Source: Nodularia sp. NIES-3585 (GTDB taxonomy: Bacteria > Cyanobacteriota > Cyanobacteriia > Cyanobacteriales > Nostocaceae). Taken from it: 64,000 bases of DNA. Below the pieces are notes generated by a model, which saw only the letters and a list, made by a program, of their open reading frames with translations, was not told the origin of the DNA and searched no databases. The position numbers and the translations under genes are program-made. Below, in pieces: positions 33,561-42,726 of this stretch (positions are counted from its first letter, which is position 1; every line of letters begins with the position of its first letter). The stretch covers positions 1,992,711-2,056,710 of the forward strand of contig NZ_BDUB01000001.1 in assembly GCF_002218065.1 (NCBI RefSeq), given 5' to 3'.

Positions 33561-34122
33561 TACCCACATTTAAAACCTGCTGAACAGTTAGCGCTAGTTC
33601 TGAAAAAGCGAGAGATTTAATTTGCTGTTCTCCGATAAAAACTGATTCTTCATAAAATCCTTCTTCCAGAAACAGCACCGTCACCTTTTTTTCTAAAGGA
33701 TCAATAATCCAATATTCGGGAATTTCCAAAGCAGCATATTCAGAACGCTTAAAACGATAATCTCGTTTAATCGATTCTGGGCTAATAATTTCCACAGCCA
33801 AAAGTGGAGGAGTTTGACAAACAGCAGATTGATCTAAAATATCCGTCACTTGGTCAACCGTTACCACATATAAATCCGCTAGCCTAGACTTACGCCATCC
33901 CGTTCTAATACCCGCTTCTCGAAAGCAAAGCCAAGGTAAAATCAAGCGTCGTATTTGTTCATCTAACTGGCTTTCAATAAATTTGGCAACTAAAATATGC
34001 CTGAAGGTGGGGGGATTCATCAGTTCTAGTCTACCGTCTACCAGTTCATAACGGTTATCTGTATCATCTTGATATGCCAGATATTCTTCAAAGCTTAATA
34101 ATTGCTCTTGTGTAGTGAGCAT
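33556..34122 (-). CDS. Uma2-family (DUF820) endonuclease-like protein
   Basis: A 188-residue protein starting MLTTQEQLLSFEEYLAYQDD. The core has DNRYELVDGRLELMNPPT, DLYVVTVDQVTD, PPLLAVEIISPES (E of the nuclease core), and ALEIPEYWIIDPLEKKVTV (typical Uma2 C-terminal motif). It is a second Uma2 paralogue in the window, about 5 kb from the first and only distantly similar to it. The function is unknown. Confidence 0.87.
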   Translation of the reverse strand: MLTTQEQLLSFEEYLAYQDDTDNRYELVDGRLELMNPPTFRHILVAKFIESQLDEQIRRLILPWLCFREAGIRTGWRKSRLADLYVVTVDQVTDILDQSAVCQTPPLLAVEIISPESIKRDYRFKRSEYAALEIPEYWIIDPLEKKVTVLFLEEGFYEESVFIGEQQIKSLAFSELALTVQQVLNVGK

Positions 34123-34276
34123 GATTAGCTAATTAGTTTAAAATTAATTACTTACCTTTATTAAAGCATATTTTAAAATATTATGAGACTTCTCATCACA
34201 AATTAGGCTAAATTTAATTAGCAATTCTGTACATTCACTGTAATTTATTATGTTTAGTTCCTCATCCTAAAATTTA

Positions 34277-35965
34277 TTATAAACGCCAAAGTTCTTTTAG
34301 CTTATCAATTAGCAGTGTCTGTCGCTTGTTGATTACTTCAGGTGTCCATTCTTGCTCCATCATTACTTGCGTAGTTAAAGCGAAATTAGAAACACCTTTT
34401 TTAGTGGTGAAATACTTTTGCTTTTTCAGTTCAAAATCATAATTTCCAGCGAGACTATTTTTCGAGCCAGAAAGCAAAACTAAATTACCTAGACGATGGA
34501 CATATTTCTCCCTTTCTTCCTCTGTGGGAAACCAATTCACCCACATACTTTCAGAAGTTGGATTTTGTGGTAGCACGTGTTCAACAGTAATAGTAGAGAA
34601 GCTATATGATGCTTTTCCTTCTGAGAGGGCAGTGTCTAAACGCAGCAAAACATAAAGGCGAGTTTTCTTCATTAAATAAAGGTCGCCATTGAGTATTTTG
34701 AGGATATTTTCTTTTTCTTGTAATTTCAGTTGTAAGGGTGAATCAGATGTGTATAAATCTTCGCTATTTTCGATAGAGTACAGCAACTTGCTATAACTCT
34801 CTATACGTTCGTTAATATTACTTCTTTGAATCATTAGACCAGAAGCGAGACGTTCCAAATCTAGAAAGAAACGCAATAATAAATCAGGATTATGGTAATT
34901 ATTTGCTAAATATAGAATAGCTGGTGGTATCCAATCAGAATTATCTATCCGGTTCAAGCATTTAAATACAAAATTGATTTCTTCTTCCCATTTAATACTT
35001 TTATAGGCTTGATTATTGATATCATAAAAAGCATCTGTAAAAGGAATTAAAGTTTTATCAATAAACTTTTGTGGCTGCTCAGTAGGACTGGGTTTAACCT
35101 CTTTAAGGAACTCTTTGAGTATACTTTCACGAGGCTTGACTTTCAAGTAAATCATTCTAATATGAGAAAATAAGCTTTTAAACGTCTCCCGTCCCACTTT
35201 CTCTTCTAAATCTTCCCATTTAGAACTGTAATTGTCCTGTAGTTTTAGGGGAATTTTACCAATAATTTCTGCTTTAAAAATATCTGCATGAGATAAATCC
35301 ATCCCCCGATTATTGAGTACAGAAAATATCCGATATGCAGAATCAATATCTGGAGTAGATACAACTACTAGGAAACATCGTTTAATAATAAATTGGGTGA
35401 GGCGAAGTAGTTGAGGTTCCGTAAAATATTGTAAACGCTCAATAAACAAGATTGCATTCTGTATTAAATTTTTACGACTATCTGAAAGTTTAACAGTACT
35501 TAATTCATTTATTTTAGAGATACCACCTTCATCTTGAATATTTTCTTTAAAAAATTGAGCATCTCTTTCACGTAAAGTTAAACGATAAATATTAGAGTTT
35601 TCTTCACATAAATCTTCCTCTTGATAGAGATATTTTGTCAGTTTATATGCTTCTTCTTTAGGAAAAGACATTCGTAAAGCAGCTAGTAGTATTGTCAGTG
35701 TAGTTAAACGTTGTTGACCATCCACAACTTGAGCATCTGGTTTATCCCCTTTTATTAGTACAATGCTTCCTAAAAAATATGGGTTTATCTCATCAATCTT
35801 CTCTTGATCATCTCCCAAGGATGTAATCAAATCCTCAAGTAGCTCTCCGGCTTGTTCTGTAGTCCAAGCATAAGGACGCTGATATAGAGGAATAGTAAAG
35901 ACAAAATCATTACTAAATACTTTAGAGATGGGATATTCAGTAGCTGCAATTTTGGACGAACTCAT
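34277..35965 (-). CDS. DUF262/DUF1524 protein (GmrSD-like), putative defence nuclease
   Basis: A 562-residue protein. The N-terminal DUF262 domain has the ParB/sulfiredoxin-like motif VVDGQQRLTTLTILL with preceding IPLYQRPYAW. A helical middle region leads to the C-terminal DUF1524 HNH-like nuclease region, with TVEHVLPQNP and HRLGNLVLLSGSKNSLAG. This two-domain arrangement is that of GmrSD/BrxU-type, NTP-dependent type IV restriction enzymes that attack modified phage DNA. Both domains seem complete. It stands alone, with long gaps on both sides. Confidence 0.85.
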   Translation of the reverse strand: MSSSKIAATEYPISKVFSNDFVFTIPLYQRPYAWTTEQAGELLEDLITSLGDDQEKIDEINPYFLGSIVLIKGDKPDAQVVDGQQRLTTLTILLAALRMSFPKEEAYKLTKYLYQEEDLCEENSNIYRLTLRERDAQFFKENIQDEGGISKINELSTVKLSDSRKNLIQNAILFIERLQYFTEPQLLRLTQFIIKRCFLVVVSTPDIDSAYRIFSVLNNRGMDLSHADIFKAEIIGKIPLKLQDNYSSKWEDLEEKVGRETFKSLFSHIRMIYLKVKPRESILKEFLKEVKPSPTEQPQKFIDKTLIPFTDAFYDINNQAYKSIKWEEEINFVFKCLNRIDNSDWIPPAILYLANNYHNPDLLLRFFLDLERLASGLMIQRSNINERIESYSKLLYSIENSEDLYTSDSPLQLKLQEKENILKILNGDLYLMKKTRLYVLLRLDTALSEGKASYSFSTITVEHVLPQNPTSESMWVNWFPTEEEREKYVHRLGNLVLLSGSKNSLAGNYDFELKKQKYFTTKKGVSNFALTTQVMMEQEWTPEVINKRQTLLIDKLKELWRL

Positions 35966-36364
35966 ATATATCCTTTAGTGGCGTAGCAGTTTGGATTTTC
36001 ACTAAAGTTAGTTTTCCCACTTATGCAGCAATAATATTCAATTAAGAATAAAATTCAATATACAAGGTTGGGTGAGGAACAAAACCCAACATTTGCAAGG
36101 TTATTTTACAAATAATCCCAAAAACTTGTAGGGACGTGATGAATCGCGTCTAAATGCATCGCGTCCCTTTACATCATCCCGGAAGTTGCTTTTTCAAGTT
36201 GTCGCGCAGCGCAACGCACCGACAAAAATTCAAGGTGCGTTAGCCTACGGCATAACACACCCTACGGTTAATGTATATTTCTTCATATACATTGCCTTTT
36301 TTTCGCCGACTTACTTAAATCGTTTGTCAGGCTGATCAAAACAAATGACACCTAAAACATTTAT
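35966..36364. other. ~400-bp repeat-rich gap
   Basis: Contains several dispersed repeats: an arm pair gggacgtgatgaatcgcgtc / gcgtccctt (about 36131-36168), the gttgtcgcgcagcgcaacgcacc element, and a 20-bp copy (36178-36197) of the 3' end of the neighbouring DUF177 gene. No gene is recognised. It separates the DUF262 gene from the ribosomal/yidC cluster. Confidence 0.6.
36178..36197. repeat. 20-bp duplicate of the DUF177 gene 3' end
   Basis: cccggaagttgctttttcaa here is identical to 36369-36388, which encodes the last residues of the DUF177 protein. The copies lie 191 bp apart, and the interval contains other repeats. This suggests insertion of an element with a large duplication, or a slipped duplication. 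Confidence 0.75.
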
Positions 36365-36871
36365 TTACCCCGGAAGTTGCTTTTTCAAAGCTTCCAACGA
36401 AGCCCAACGACTATCACTCGGCTTGTTTGAACCATCAGCATCATCGCTCAAAATACCCGGACAATCGAGGTTACAAAGCTGACGCTGAGGTAATGCTAAA
36501 CACATCTGCTCGTATAACCATTCACTCGGATGAAAATAACCTTTAGGTGAGAGGGTTTCCACCAAATCTTCCATCACCACTTCCCGTTCTAAAGGCAAAT
36601 CCTCTATTTGATTAGCAGCTTCATCTAACCAAATGACTTCTTTGGTATTCACAGTCAAACGTTGATTATATTGCTGCAAACAACGGTTACAAGTACAAGT
36701 AATAATTGTTTCTGCTTGACCTGAAACTTCCAAGTAATTACCTTGATGATGCACCCGCAAGCGACCGCGAACAGGTGTCAAGCTTTCCAGACCAGGTAGA
36801 AACTCTTGAACTTGAATTTCCTCTGTCCGCTCCGGGGCTTTGGCGAGCTGCGGAATAAAAATTGCGTCCAT
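36365..36871 (-). CDS. DUF177 (YceD) family protein
   Basis: A 168-residue protein starting MDAIFIPQLAKAPERTEEIQ. It has the DUF177 pattern: GRLRVHHQGNYLEVSGQAET, the CTCNRCLQQY metal-like motif, and downstream C-L-D-C (LCNLDCPGILS). Family members affect 23S rRNA maturation and, in plants, plastid rRNA. It is the last gene of the rpmH-rnpA-yidC-jag cluster, 29 nt after jag. Confidence 0.85.
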   Translation of the reverse strand: MDAIFIPQLAKAPERTEEIQVQEFLPGLESLTPVRGRLRVHHQGNYLEVSGQAETIITCTCNRCLQQYNQRLTVNTKEVIWLDEAANQIEDLPLEREVVMEDLVETLSPKGYFHPSEWLYEQMCLALPQRQLCNLDCPGILSDDADGSNKPSDSRWASLEALKKQLPG

Positions 36872-36899
36872 AGGATTTCGATATAATCACGAATCTATT

Positions 36900-37427
36900 T
36901 TAACTGCCATTATTCGCCATCGCTGGACAAACAACTAAATGACGGTGAGGCTCTTTACCTCGGCTGAAGGTTTGCAAATCTGCAAATTCTTTCAAGAAAG
37001 AGTGGATTTGCCGCCTTTCAGCTGAACTCAAAGATTTTATTTCTACTTCTCCACCAGAAGCGCGGACTTGATTAGCTGCGGCTTCTGCCATCTCATGAAT
37101 TTCCGCTTGCCTTTTGACACGGTAGCCATTCAACTCAATGGTGTAAAAAGCTTGTAAATCTTCAGTTACTCCCAGGTTTAGCACCGAATTAGCTAAATAC
37201 TGAATCGCATCTAGAACTGAACCATTAGCGCCAATTAAAATGCGGATTTGTTCTTGCGTCAGATTAGTTTGATCGATGGTCAACCAGTAGCTATCTAGTT
37301 CTGGGGAATCGCCAAATCGAGGCGGGTCAATTTCTAAATTCCCCTTAATTTCCGCAGGTATTCCTGTTAATTGCAGCAGGGTTTTTAACCACTGCTGCCC
37401 TCTTTGCATCGGACTTTCAAGCATCAT
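36900..37427 (-). CDS. jag: Jag/KhpB-like RNA-binding protein (KH + R3H domains)
   Basis: About 175 residues. A KH-like domain includes RILIGANGSVLDAIQYLANS (the GxxG-type loop as GANG), followed by an R3H domain (RQAEIHEMAEAAANQVRASG ... SSAERRQIHSFLKEF). The final segment GKEPHRHLVVCPA is also typical. It binds RNA and is linked to membrane protein biogenesis and division by its conserved position after yidC. Its ATG at 37427 shares one base with the yidC stop, so translation is coupled. Confidence 0.92.
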   Translation of the reverse strand: MMLESPMQRGQQWLKTLLQLTGIPAEIKGNLEIDPPRFGDSPELDSYWLTIDQTNLTQEQIRILIGANGSVLDAIQYLANSVLNLGVTEDLQAFYTIELNGYRVKRQAEIHEMAEAAANQVRASGGEVEIKSLSSAERRQIHSFLKEFADLQTFSRGKEPHRHLVVCPAMANNGS

Positions 37428-38569
37428 CAACCCGTAGTCTTTTTCTTAGAACTCTTTGGCTCAAATGGTAAAGTTCTCTGTTCTGCTGCTGTTTCTTTCT
37501 CTTGGGTGGCTACGATTTCTTGTAGTCCCTCTGGTAGAGGTTCACGTGAGAGAATATAAGTTTGGGCAGTTTGGAAAATATTACCAATTACCATGTACAT
37601 CAATACCCCGGCTGGTAGGGGGAAGAACAAAAACATTCCAGAAAATATAACTGGTGTGATTTTGTTAACTGTATCTTGCTGTGGGTTACCACCACTGGAA
37701 TTCTGCCCGGAAATCATTTGGCTGACATAAAGGCTAACTCCAAAAAACAGAATCATTGAGACAATATCCCAGTTAATCTGTCCGTCAGGATTTTGAGCGC
37801 CAACCCTACCTAAAGCTTGAATAAACAAAAATCCTTTTTCTGCTGCTAGTCCAGGAATTGAGCCTTGAATTGTCACATCTCCTGGTTCTAAGGCTTCTAT
37901 GTTGCCTTCAGCATCTATTCTTACCCTCTCTTCCCCTTTAGTTACTTTCCATTCAGGAACTAGGTTACTTTCAGGGTGTTCTGCTAAAAGCGCCTGAAAT
38001 GGTCTACCTTCAACAGTCTGATATTGGAGCTTAGTTTTTTCGCCTACGGCTAATTTGTTACCGGCAGGGAGAATAGCTGTGACACGAGTGCGTTCTCCAT
38101 CAGCAATGTAAATGTTTTGGGGAGCAGTCGCAAAAGCTTGGGGTTGAATGCGTTCAATTTGTTCTGAGGGAAAAATTTGCAGGTTAACGCTGTAGTTCGC
38201 ACCGGCAAATGGTGAACCCCGCAATGTGGCAAACAGCGCTAATAATACTGGCATTTGCAGCACTAGGGGCAGACATCCTGCCAATGGGTTGCCAAATTCT
38301 TTTTGGACATTGACCATTTCCTCTTGCTGCTTTTGCGGATTATCCTTGTACTTCTCTTTAATTTCTGCCATCCGCTTCTGCATGAGAGGTTGTACAATTC
38401 GCATTTTCCGCATATTACGAATTGAACCAGCACTCAGGGGATAGAGCGCGAAGCGGATTATCAATGTCAAGGCAACGATCGCCAATCCGTAACTAGGCAC
38501 AATTCCATAGAAAAAGTCTATGATTGGCAGCATTACGTTGTTTGAAAGAAACCCGATACCAAAATCCAT
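37427..38569 (-). CDS. yidC: Membrane protein insertase YidC
   Basis: A 380-residue YidC/Oxa1/Alb3 protein that inserts thylakoid and plasma membrane proteins. Membrane helices lie at about residues 8-45, 95-117, 262-285 and 310-345. The coiled cytoplasmic loop [20 protein letters not shown] holds the conserved Arg. Between the second and third helices, residues about 125-258, is a non-cytoplasmic insertion; residues 162-252 look Ig-like (BIG2 type: [19 protein letters not shown] ... [19 protein letters not shown]). The C-terminus is basic (KSSKKKTTG). It overlaps jag by one base. Confidence 0.95.
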   Translation of the reverse strand: MDFGIGFLSNNVMLPIIDFFYGIVPSYGLAIVALTLIIRFALYPLSAGSIRNMRKMRIVQPLMQKRMAEIKEKYKDNPQKQQEEMVNVQKEFGNPLAGCLPLVLQMPVLLALFATLRGSPFAGANYSVNLQIFPSEQIERIQPQAFATAPQNIYIADGERTRVTAILPAGNKLAVGEKTKLQYQTVEGRPFQALLAEHPESNLVPEWKVTKGEERVRIDAEGNIEALEPGDVTIQGSIPGLAAEKGFLFIQALGRVGAQNPDGQINWDIVSMILFFGVSLYVSQMISGQNSSGGNPQQDTVNKITPVIFSGMFLFFPLPAGVLMYMVIGNIFQTAQTYILSREPLPEGLQEIVATQEKETAAEQRTLPFEPKSSKKKTTG

Positions 38570-38779
38570 TATTCTGAATTTAACCTGAGTTACTGTAAAC
38601 TGAACTGAATCTAATTTATCTAAATCATGATTCCTATATGACTATCCTACGCTACGGATAGCCGAATGGGGAAGAAGAAGCAGGGGGCAGGGGGCAGGGT
38701 GCAGGGGAGAAGAGAATAGGACTTTAAGTAGTGTGAATAAGTGCTATTTTCTGTTAAATTCCCCCTGGCTCCGGTGTTT

Positions 38780-38802
38780 CCTACTCCCCACTCCCTACTC
38801 CC
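38780..38802. repeat. Intergenic 23-bp repeat (same as in recJ)
   Basis: Identical over 23 bp to 12891-12913. It lies in the gap just after the PH-domain gene, next to a G-rich cagggggcaggg tract (about 38687-38707), another common intergenic sequence. Confidence 0.8.
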
Positions 38803-38804
38803 TA

Positions 38805-39197
38805 TCACTTCTTAGCAGCACCGCTATATAGGGGGTTTTTAGCTATAACTCTTTCGTTGATGTAGTCATAAGTCTCGCGGAAGTTGGGAACAGCCCGCAT
38901 TTCTAGGCGACTACCATTTCTGAGGGTTAGTACCATATCTCCCCAAAAGCCGATGCCACGGGGAACTTTGACGATTTTAACCACTTCTGAATAGATAATA
39001 TCAGTGCGATCGCGTCCTCTCCAACCTCCCGTTACAGAAATCCGGCGATCGCTGATCCGGAAGCGTAGCCATAAAGCTCTCACAATGGCTCCAACTGCCA
39101 ATGGTAGTCCCACAACAGTTAGTCCAATCAAGCAATTGAGAATTAAGTCCCCCATGTGGGGGCCACCTTCATAATAAACTTCTTCACGAATGCCCAT
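38805..39197 (-). CDS. PH-domain (bPH2-like) membrane protein
   Basis: About 130 residues starting MGIREEVYYEGGPHMGDLIL. An N-terminal hydrophobic region (LILNCLIGLTVVGLPLAVGAIVRALW) is followed by a bacterial PH-like domain (FRISDRRISVTGGWRGRDR, VKIVKVPRGIGFWGDM, RLEMRAVPNFRETYDYI). It sits between rnpA and yidC, as in most cyanobacteria. Role unknown; membrane association is likely. It overlaps the end of rnpA by 14 nt. Confidence 0.82.
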   Translation of the reverse strand: MGIREEVYYEGGPHMGDLILNCLIGLTVVGLPLAVGAIVRALWLRFRISDRRISVTGGWRGRDRTDIIYSEVVKIVKVPRGIGFWGDMVLTLRNGSRLEMRAVPNFRETYDYINERVIAKNPLYSGAAKK

Positions 39198-39588
39198 CAA
39201 ATACCTCAGCTTTTACCAACAACTGCTCTAATTCTTGCAGAAATTGTTGGCTTACGCACTTAGATTCTGCTGCTGTTGGTTTAACAACGATGACTACCCG
39301 CCAGCCTGGAGACAATTTTGGCAAAAACTGATGCAAAGCCGCTGTGATCTGGCGTTTAATCCGGTTACGAATTACTGCTCTTTTGCTGACTTTGGTGCTA
39401 ATGGAAACGCCAAATTGTGTGCTAGGCAATGGTTTTGCAATGCTAGCAGTATCCAAGGAAGGCTTTTTTAAACCTGAAGGTCGTAAAGCTCTTAATGTGA
39501 AATGAGAACTGTGACGACGAATTCCTTCCCGGAAAACTGCCTGGAAATCTTTTCGAGATTTTAATCGATTCGCTTTGGGCAAAGCCAC
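39184..39588 (-). CDS. rnpA: Ribonuclease P protein component
   Basis: A 134-residue basic protein. The start MALPKANRLKSRKDFQAVFR and the RNR motif KRAVIRNRIKRQITAALHQF are diagnostic, with WRVVIVVKPTAAE in the C-terminal part. With RNase P RNA it matures tRNA 5' ends. GTG 39588 is used as start. Just before the RNR box is an extra loop (RPSGLKKPSLDTASIAKPLP) longer than in most bacteria. It is 25 nt downstream of rpmH in the standard order. Confidence 0.94.
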   Translation of the reverse strand: MALPKANRLKSRKDFQAVFREGIRRHSSHFTLRALRPSGLKKPSLDTASIAKPLPSTQFGVSISTKVSKRAVIRNRIKRQITAALHQFLPKLSPGWRVVIVVKPTAAESKCVSQQFLQELEQLLVKAEVFDGHS

Positions 39589-39613
39589 ATCTGCTCTTTT
39601 TGCTGGAAGTTTC

Positions 39614-39748
39614 CTAAACGCTCAGACGATGACGACCTCTTTTTCTTCTCGCCCGGATCACGTTTCTTCCGGTTGGTGTCTGCATCCTGGCACGAAAACC
39701 AGAAGTTCTTTTTCTCTTACGGCAAGTGCCGCCCAGGGTTCTCTTCAT
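39614..39748 (-). CDS. rpmH: 50S ribosomal protein L34
   Basis: A 44-residue very basic protein: [20 protein letters not shown], then the L34 signature [21 protein letters not shown] ggagaa ribosome-binding site lies just upstream (plus-strand ttctcc at about 39753). It is the first gene of the rpmH-rnpA-PH-yidC-jag-DUF177 cluster. Confidence 0.97.
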   Translation of the reverse strand: MKRTLGGTCRKRKRTSGFRARMQTPTGRNVIRARRKRGRHRLSV

Positions 39749-39947
39749 ACCGTTCTCCTCTTAGGCGATTTTTATAAAAAGTTACAATCCATAACTATAT
39801 CACTTTGAGAGCTAAAAATCATAAATAATTGCTGAATTTTTGACACTGGGCGTAGCCAAATTGTTAACGGTGCGTTGCGCTGCGCGACAACACACCCTAC
39901 ATGAACACTCCTTAACATAGCTAGCTGGAAATATTCGGGCCAAATTT

Positions 39948-40499
39948 CTAAGAGATGCTTAAAAGCCAAGTTCCCACATAACGCAGTAGTGGGACATCTC
40001 CAGGAGAAAGAATTTGGCAGTTAAAGTGATACATTCCCCCAAAAGTCGGGGTTCGCGAGTTGGATAATACTAACTCTACATCTTGTCCGGCTGGTACTGG
40101 CTCTTCAGGAAAAATTTCCAGTAAGCGAGCTTCTTTGTTCCATTTCACTTCATTCAGAGGAACACTTTTGCCTCTAACTCTTACCTCAACCTTGTTGGTG
40201 TCGAAAGTTCCTTCGTAGTAATTTGGGTAGCTCACGGCAAATTGAGCTGCTGCTAAATTCATTCGTTTAGCTGGTATTCTTAATCTGAATCGTTCCCAGC
40301 TATTAGCCTGTCCCCCAAAATCTAATCTGTAGGGTAGCTGATTTTCGCTTTTGACACCGCTAAATAGTGTCAGTCCTGGTAAGCCTTGCGCTCCTGTGAT
40401 GATTGGAAACCCAGCTAGTAAAGAACTAGTCACGGCTAAAGCCGAAAGCAGTCTTAGAGGCAGTTTGCTTTTAGAACCTGGAAATCGTAAATTTTGCAT
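39948..40499 (-). CDS. DUF2808-family exported protein
   Basis: A 183-residue protein. An N-terminal signal peptide (KLPLRLLSALAVTSSLLAGFP) is followed by a beta-rich domain: RFRLRIPAKRMNLAAAQFAV, YPNYYEGTFD, VEVRVRGKSVPLNEV, LSNSRTPTFGGMYHFNC. This is the cyanobacterial DUF2808 family of secreted proteins of unknown function. It is monocistronic, with a gap of about 700 bp upstream to the divergent pnt operon. Confidence 0.82.
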   Translation of the reverse strand: MQNLRFPGSKSKLPLRLLSALAVTSSLLAGFPIITGAQGLPGLTLFSGVKSENQLPYRLDFGGQANSWERFRLRIPAKRMNLAAAQFAVSYPNYYEGTFDTNKVEVRVRGKSVPLNEVKWNKEARLLEIFPEEPVPAGQDVELVLSNSRTPTFGGMYHFNCQILSPGDVPLLRYVGTWLLSIS

Positions 40500-41192
40500 A
40501 GTTATGAACTTCCTCCACCAGAAAATAAGTTTGTGATCTCAATAACCAAAATTTAGCCTTTGTAACTAAACTTTACTACTGACACCCAAAAAATTGACGT
40601 GAAATTGAAACAAAAAGTGCCATTAGCCCTGGAGGCTTGAGTAATTGTATATGCAATCAGTAATAATTACAACTTAAGCTTACGCAAACTTTTTCGCTGC
40701 ATAATTGGTAAACTTTACACTAAATAAAAATACAGTTGGGATTTGATTTTGTTGCTAAATATGTATATATGTATGTTAGTTTAAAGATTTTGTGATAAAA
40801 GTTGATCTGTACAGTTAGCGATCGCCAATGAACTTGGGATAGATTAATCAGAAGGGGCTGTAATTAAAGCACTAATCACCAAAAAATAATTGAAAAATTA
40901 TCAAAATTCAAAAATATAAGCAAGGAATCCTAAAACAAGCTAAAGACAAAGATGCAAATTTGGTAATCAACTTAGGATTTGCAATATGTAAACCTGTTTG
41001 TAACTATCAATCAAGTCTGACATCTGCAAAGGGCAAAGTGAGGATCAACCTGGAAAACCAAGAGTAATAAAGGCAAACTTCAAGGTTCAATCTACCAGAA
41101 ACAGCCATTGCAGATAGTTACTACCCTAAAGGTTGAGTCAGGGGAAAATAACAGATTCCCCAAAAAAGAGGCATTTATCTCCAGGAGATTTC
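40500..41192. other. ~690-bp divergent promoter region
   Basis: Between the DUF2808 gene (minus) and pntA (plus). It is A/T-rich with a tatatatgtatg stretch near 40760 and one HIP1-like gcgatcgc. No gene and no strong structure were found. A ctccaggag ribosome-binding site for pntA is at its right end. Confidence 0.5.
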
Positions 41193-42362
41193 ATGAAAAT
41201 AGCGGTTGCTAAAGAAATTGAAGTTTGTGAACGACGTGTAGCATTAAACCCTGACACCGTTTCCCGATTAATTAAACAAGGTTTGGAAGTATCGGTGGAA
41301 GCAGGTGCGGGAGAGCGGTCTTATTTTAAGGATTCTGCCTACGAAGCAGCAGGAGCCACAATTGTCAGTGATACTGCTAAATTATGGGGTGAAGCAGATA
41401 TTCTCTTAAAAGTTAGCCCACCGCAAGAGCGAGAAAATGGGGGTTCAGAAGTGGAATTACTCCGGGAAGGGGCGGTATTAATCAGCTTCCTCAATCCTTT
41501 GGGAAATCCTGAAGTGGCGCAAAAACTGGCAAATCGCCAAATTACAGCCTTTAGTATGGAGATGATCCCCCGGACTACCAGGGCGCAAAGTATGGATGCT
41601 TTGTCTTCCCAAGCTTCACTAGCTGGTTATAAGGCAGTATTAATCGCCGCTGCTGCATTGCCGAAGTATTTCCCCATGCTGACAACAGCTGCCGGCACTA
41701 TCGCCCCAGCTAAAGTCTTTATTATGGGTGCTGGTGTGGCCGGATTGCAAGCGATCGCTACAGCCAGACGCTTGGGTGCAGTGGTAGAAGCCTTTGATAT
41801 TCGTCCCGCCGTTAAAGAAGAAGTGCAAAGTCTAGGGGCAAAATTCGTCGAAGTCAAACTCGAAGAAGAAACCACCGCAGCAGGTGGTTATGCTAAAGAA
41901 ATTTCTGAAGCTAGCAAACAACGGACTCAGGAAGTTGTCGCTGAACACGTAAAAAATGCCGACGTGGTGATTACCACCGCCCAAGTACCAGGGAGAAAAG
42001 CGCCACGCCTAGTGACAGAGGAAATGGTGGCACAAATGAAACCAGGTTCAGTGATTGTGGATTTAGCTGCGGATCAGGGTGGTAACTGCGCCTGTACAGA
42101 AGCTGGTAAAGATATTGTCTGGAATGGCGTAACAATTATTGGCCCCATTAATTTACCTTCATCAATGCCAATTCACGCTAGTCAGTTGTATTCTAAGAAC
42201 CTGACATCCTTGGTGCAATTATTAGTTAAAGACAAAGCCTTACAAATAGACTTTGCTGACGACATTGTAAATGCGGCTTGTATTACCCACGCTGGGGAAA
42301 TTCGCAATCAACGAGTGCGGGATGCGTTAGCGGCTTTGAGTACTCAGATTGGCACACATTAA
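41193..42362 (+). CDS. pntA: NAD(P) transhydrogenase subunit alpha, part 1
   Basis: A 389-residue soluble dI domain starting MKIAVAKEIEVCERRVALNP. It binds NAD(H): MGAGVAGLQAIATARRLGA is the Rossmann glycine motif, and VVAEHVKNADVVITTAQVPG and SVIVDLAADQGGNCACTEAG are family signatures. A ggag ribosome-binding site precedes ATG 41193, so the 20-residue upstream extension is rejected. The alpha chain is split into two genes here, as in many cyanobacteria. The enzyme uses the proton gradient to exchange hydride between NADH and NADP+. Confidence 0.95.
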   Translation: MKIAVAKEIEVCERRVALNPDTVSRLIKQGLEVSVEAGAGERSYFKDSAYEAAGATIVSDTAKLWGEADILLKVSPPQERENGGSEVELLREGAVLISFLNPLGNPEVAQKLANRQITAFSMEMIPRTTRAQSMDALSSQASLAGYKAVLIAAAALPKYFPMLTTAAGTIAPAKVFIMGAGVAGLQAIATARRLGAVVEAFDIRPAVKEEVQSLGAKFVEVKLEEETTAAGGYAKEISEASKQRTQEVVAEHVKNADVVITTAQVPGRKAPRLVTEEMVAQMKPGSVIVDLAADQGGNCACTEAGKDIVWNGVTIIGPINLPSSMPIHASQLYSKNLTSLVQLLVKDKALQIDFADDIVNAACITHAGEIRNQRVRDALAALSTQIGTH

Positions 42363-42432
42363 TTAACCGCCAATAAACACCGATAAAAGTTTATCTGTGT
42401 GCATTTGTGGTTCTAAACAGGAGTTTTATTTC

Positions 42433-42726
42433 ATGACAGAGGCATTACTTGCTGCTTTGTTTGTATTTGTTCTGGCATCTTTTATTGGCTTTGAAGTCAT
42501 CAACAAAATCCCCCCGACTTTACACACGCCTTTAATGTCCGGCTCAAATGCCATTTCTGGGATTGCGGTATTAGGGGCAATTGTGGCTGCTGGTGCAAAA
42601 GATACCAGTGTGTCAGTGATTCTTGGTTTAATTGCTGTGGTACTGGCGACAGTTAACGTCGTCGGTGGTTTTCTGGTCACAGATCGAATGTTGCAAATGT
42701 TCAAGAAAAAGGAAGTTAAGGCGTGA
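42433..42726 (+). CDS. NAD(P) transhydrogenase subunit alpha, part 2 (membrane)
   Basis: A 97-residue membrane protein with three to four hydrophobic helices: MTEALLAALFVFVLASFIGF, PLMSGSNAISGIAVLGAIVA and VILGLIAVVLATVNVVGG. It corresponds to the C-terminal membrane part of E. coli PntA. ATG 42433 follows an aggag site. Its TGA overlaps the pntB GTG start. Confidence 0.94.
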   Translation: MTEALLAALFVFVLASFIGFEVINKIPPTLHTPLMSGSNAISGIAVLGAIVAAGAKDTSVSVILGLIAVVLATVNVVGGFLVTDRMLQMFKKKEVKA

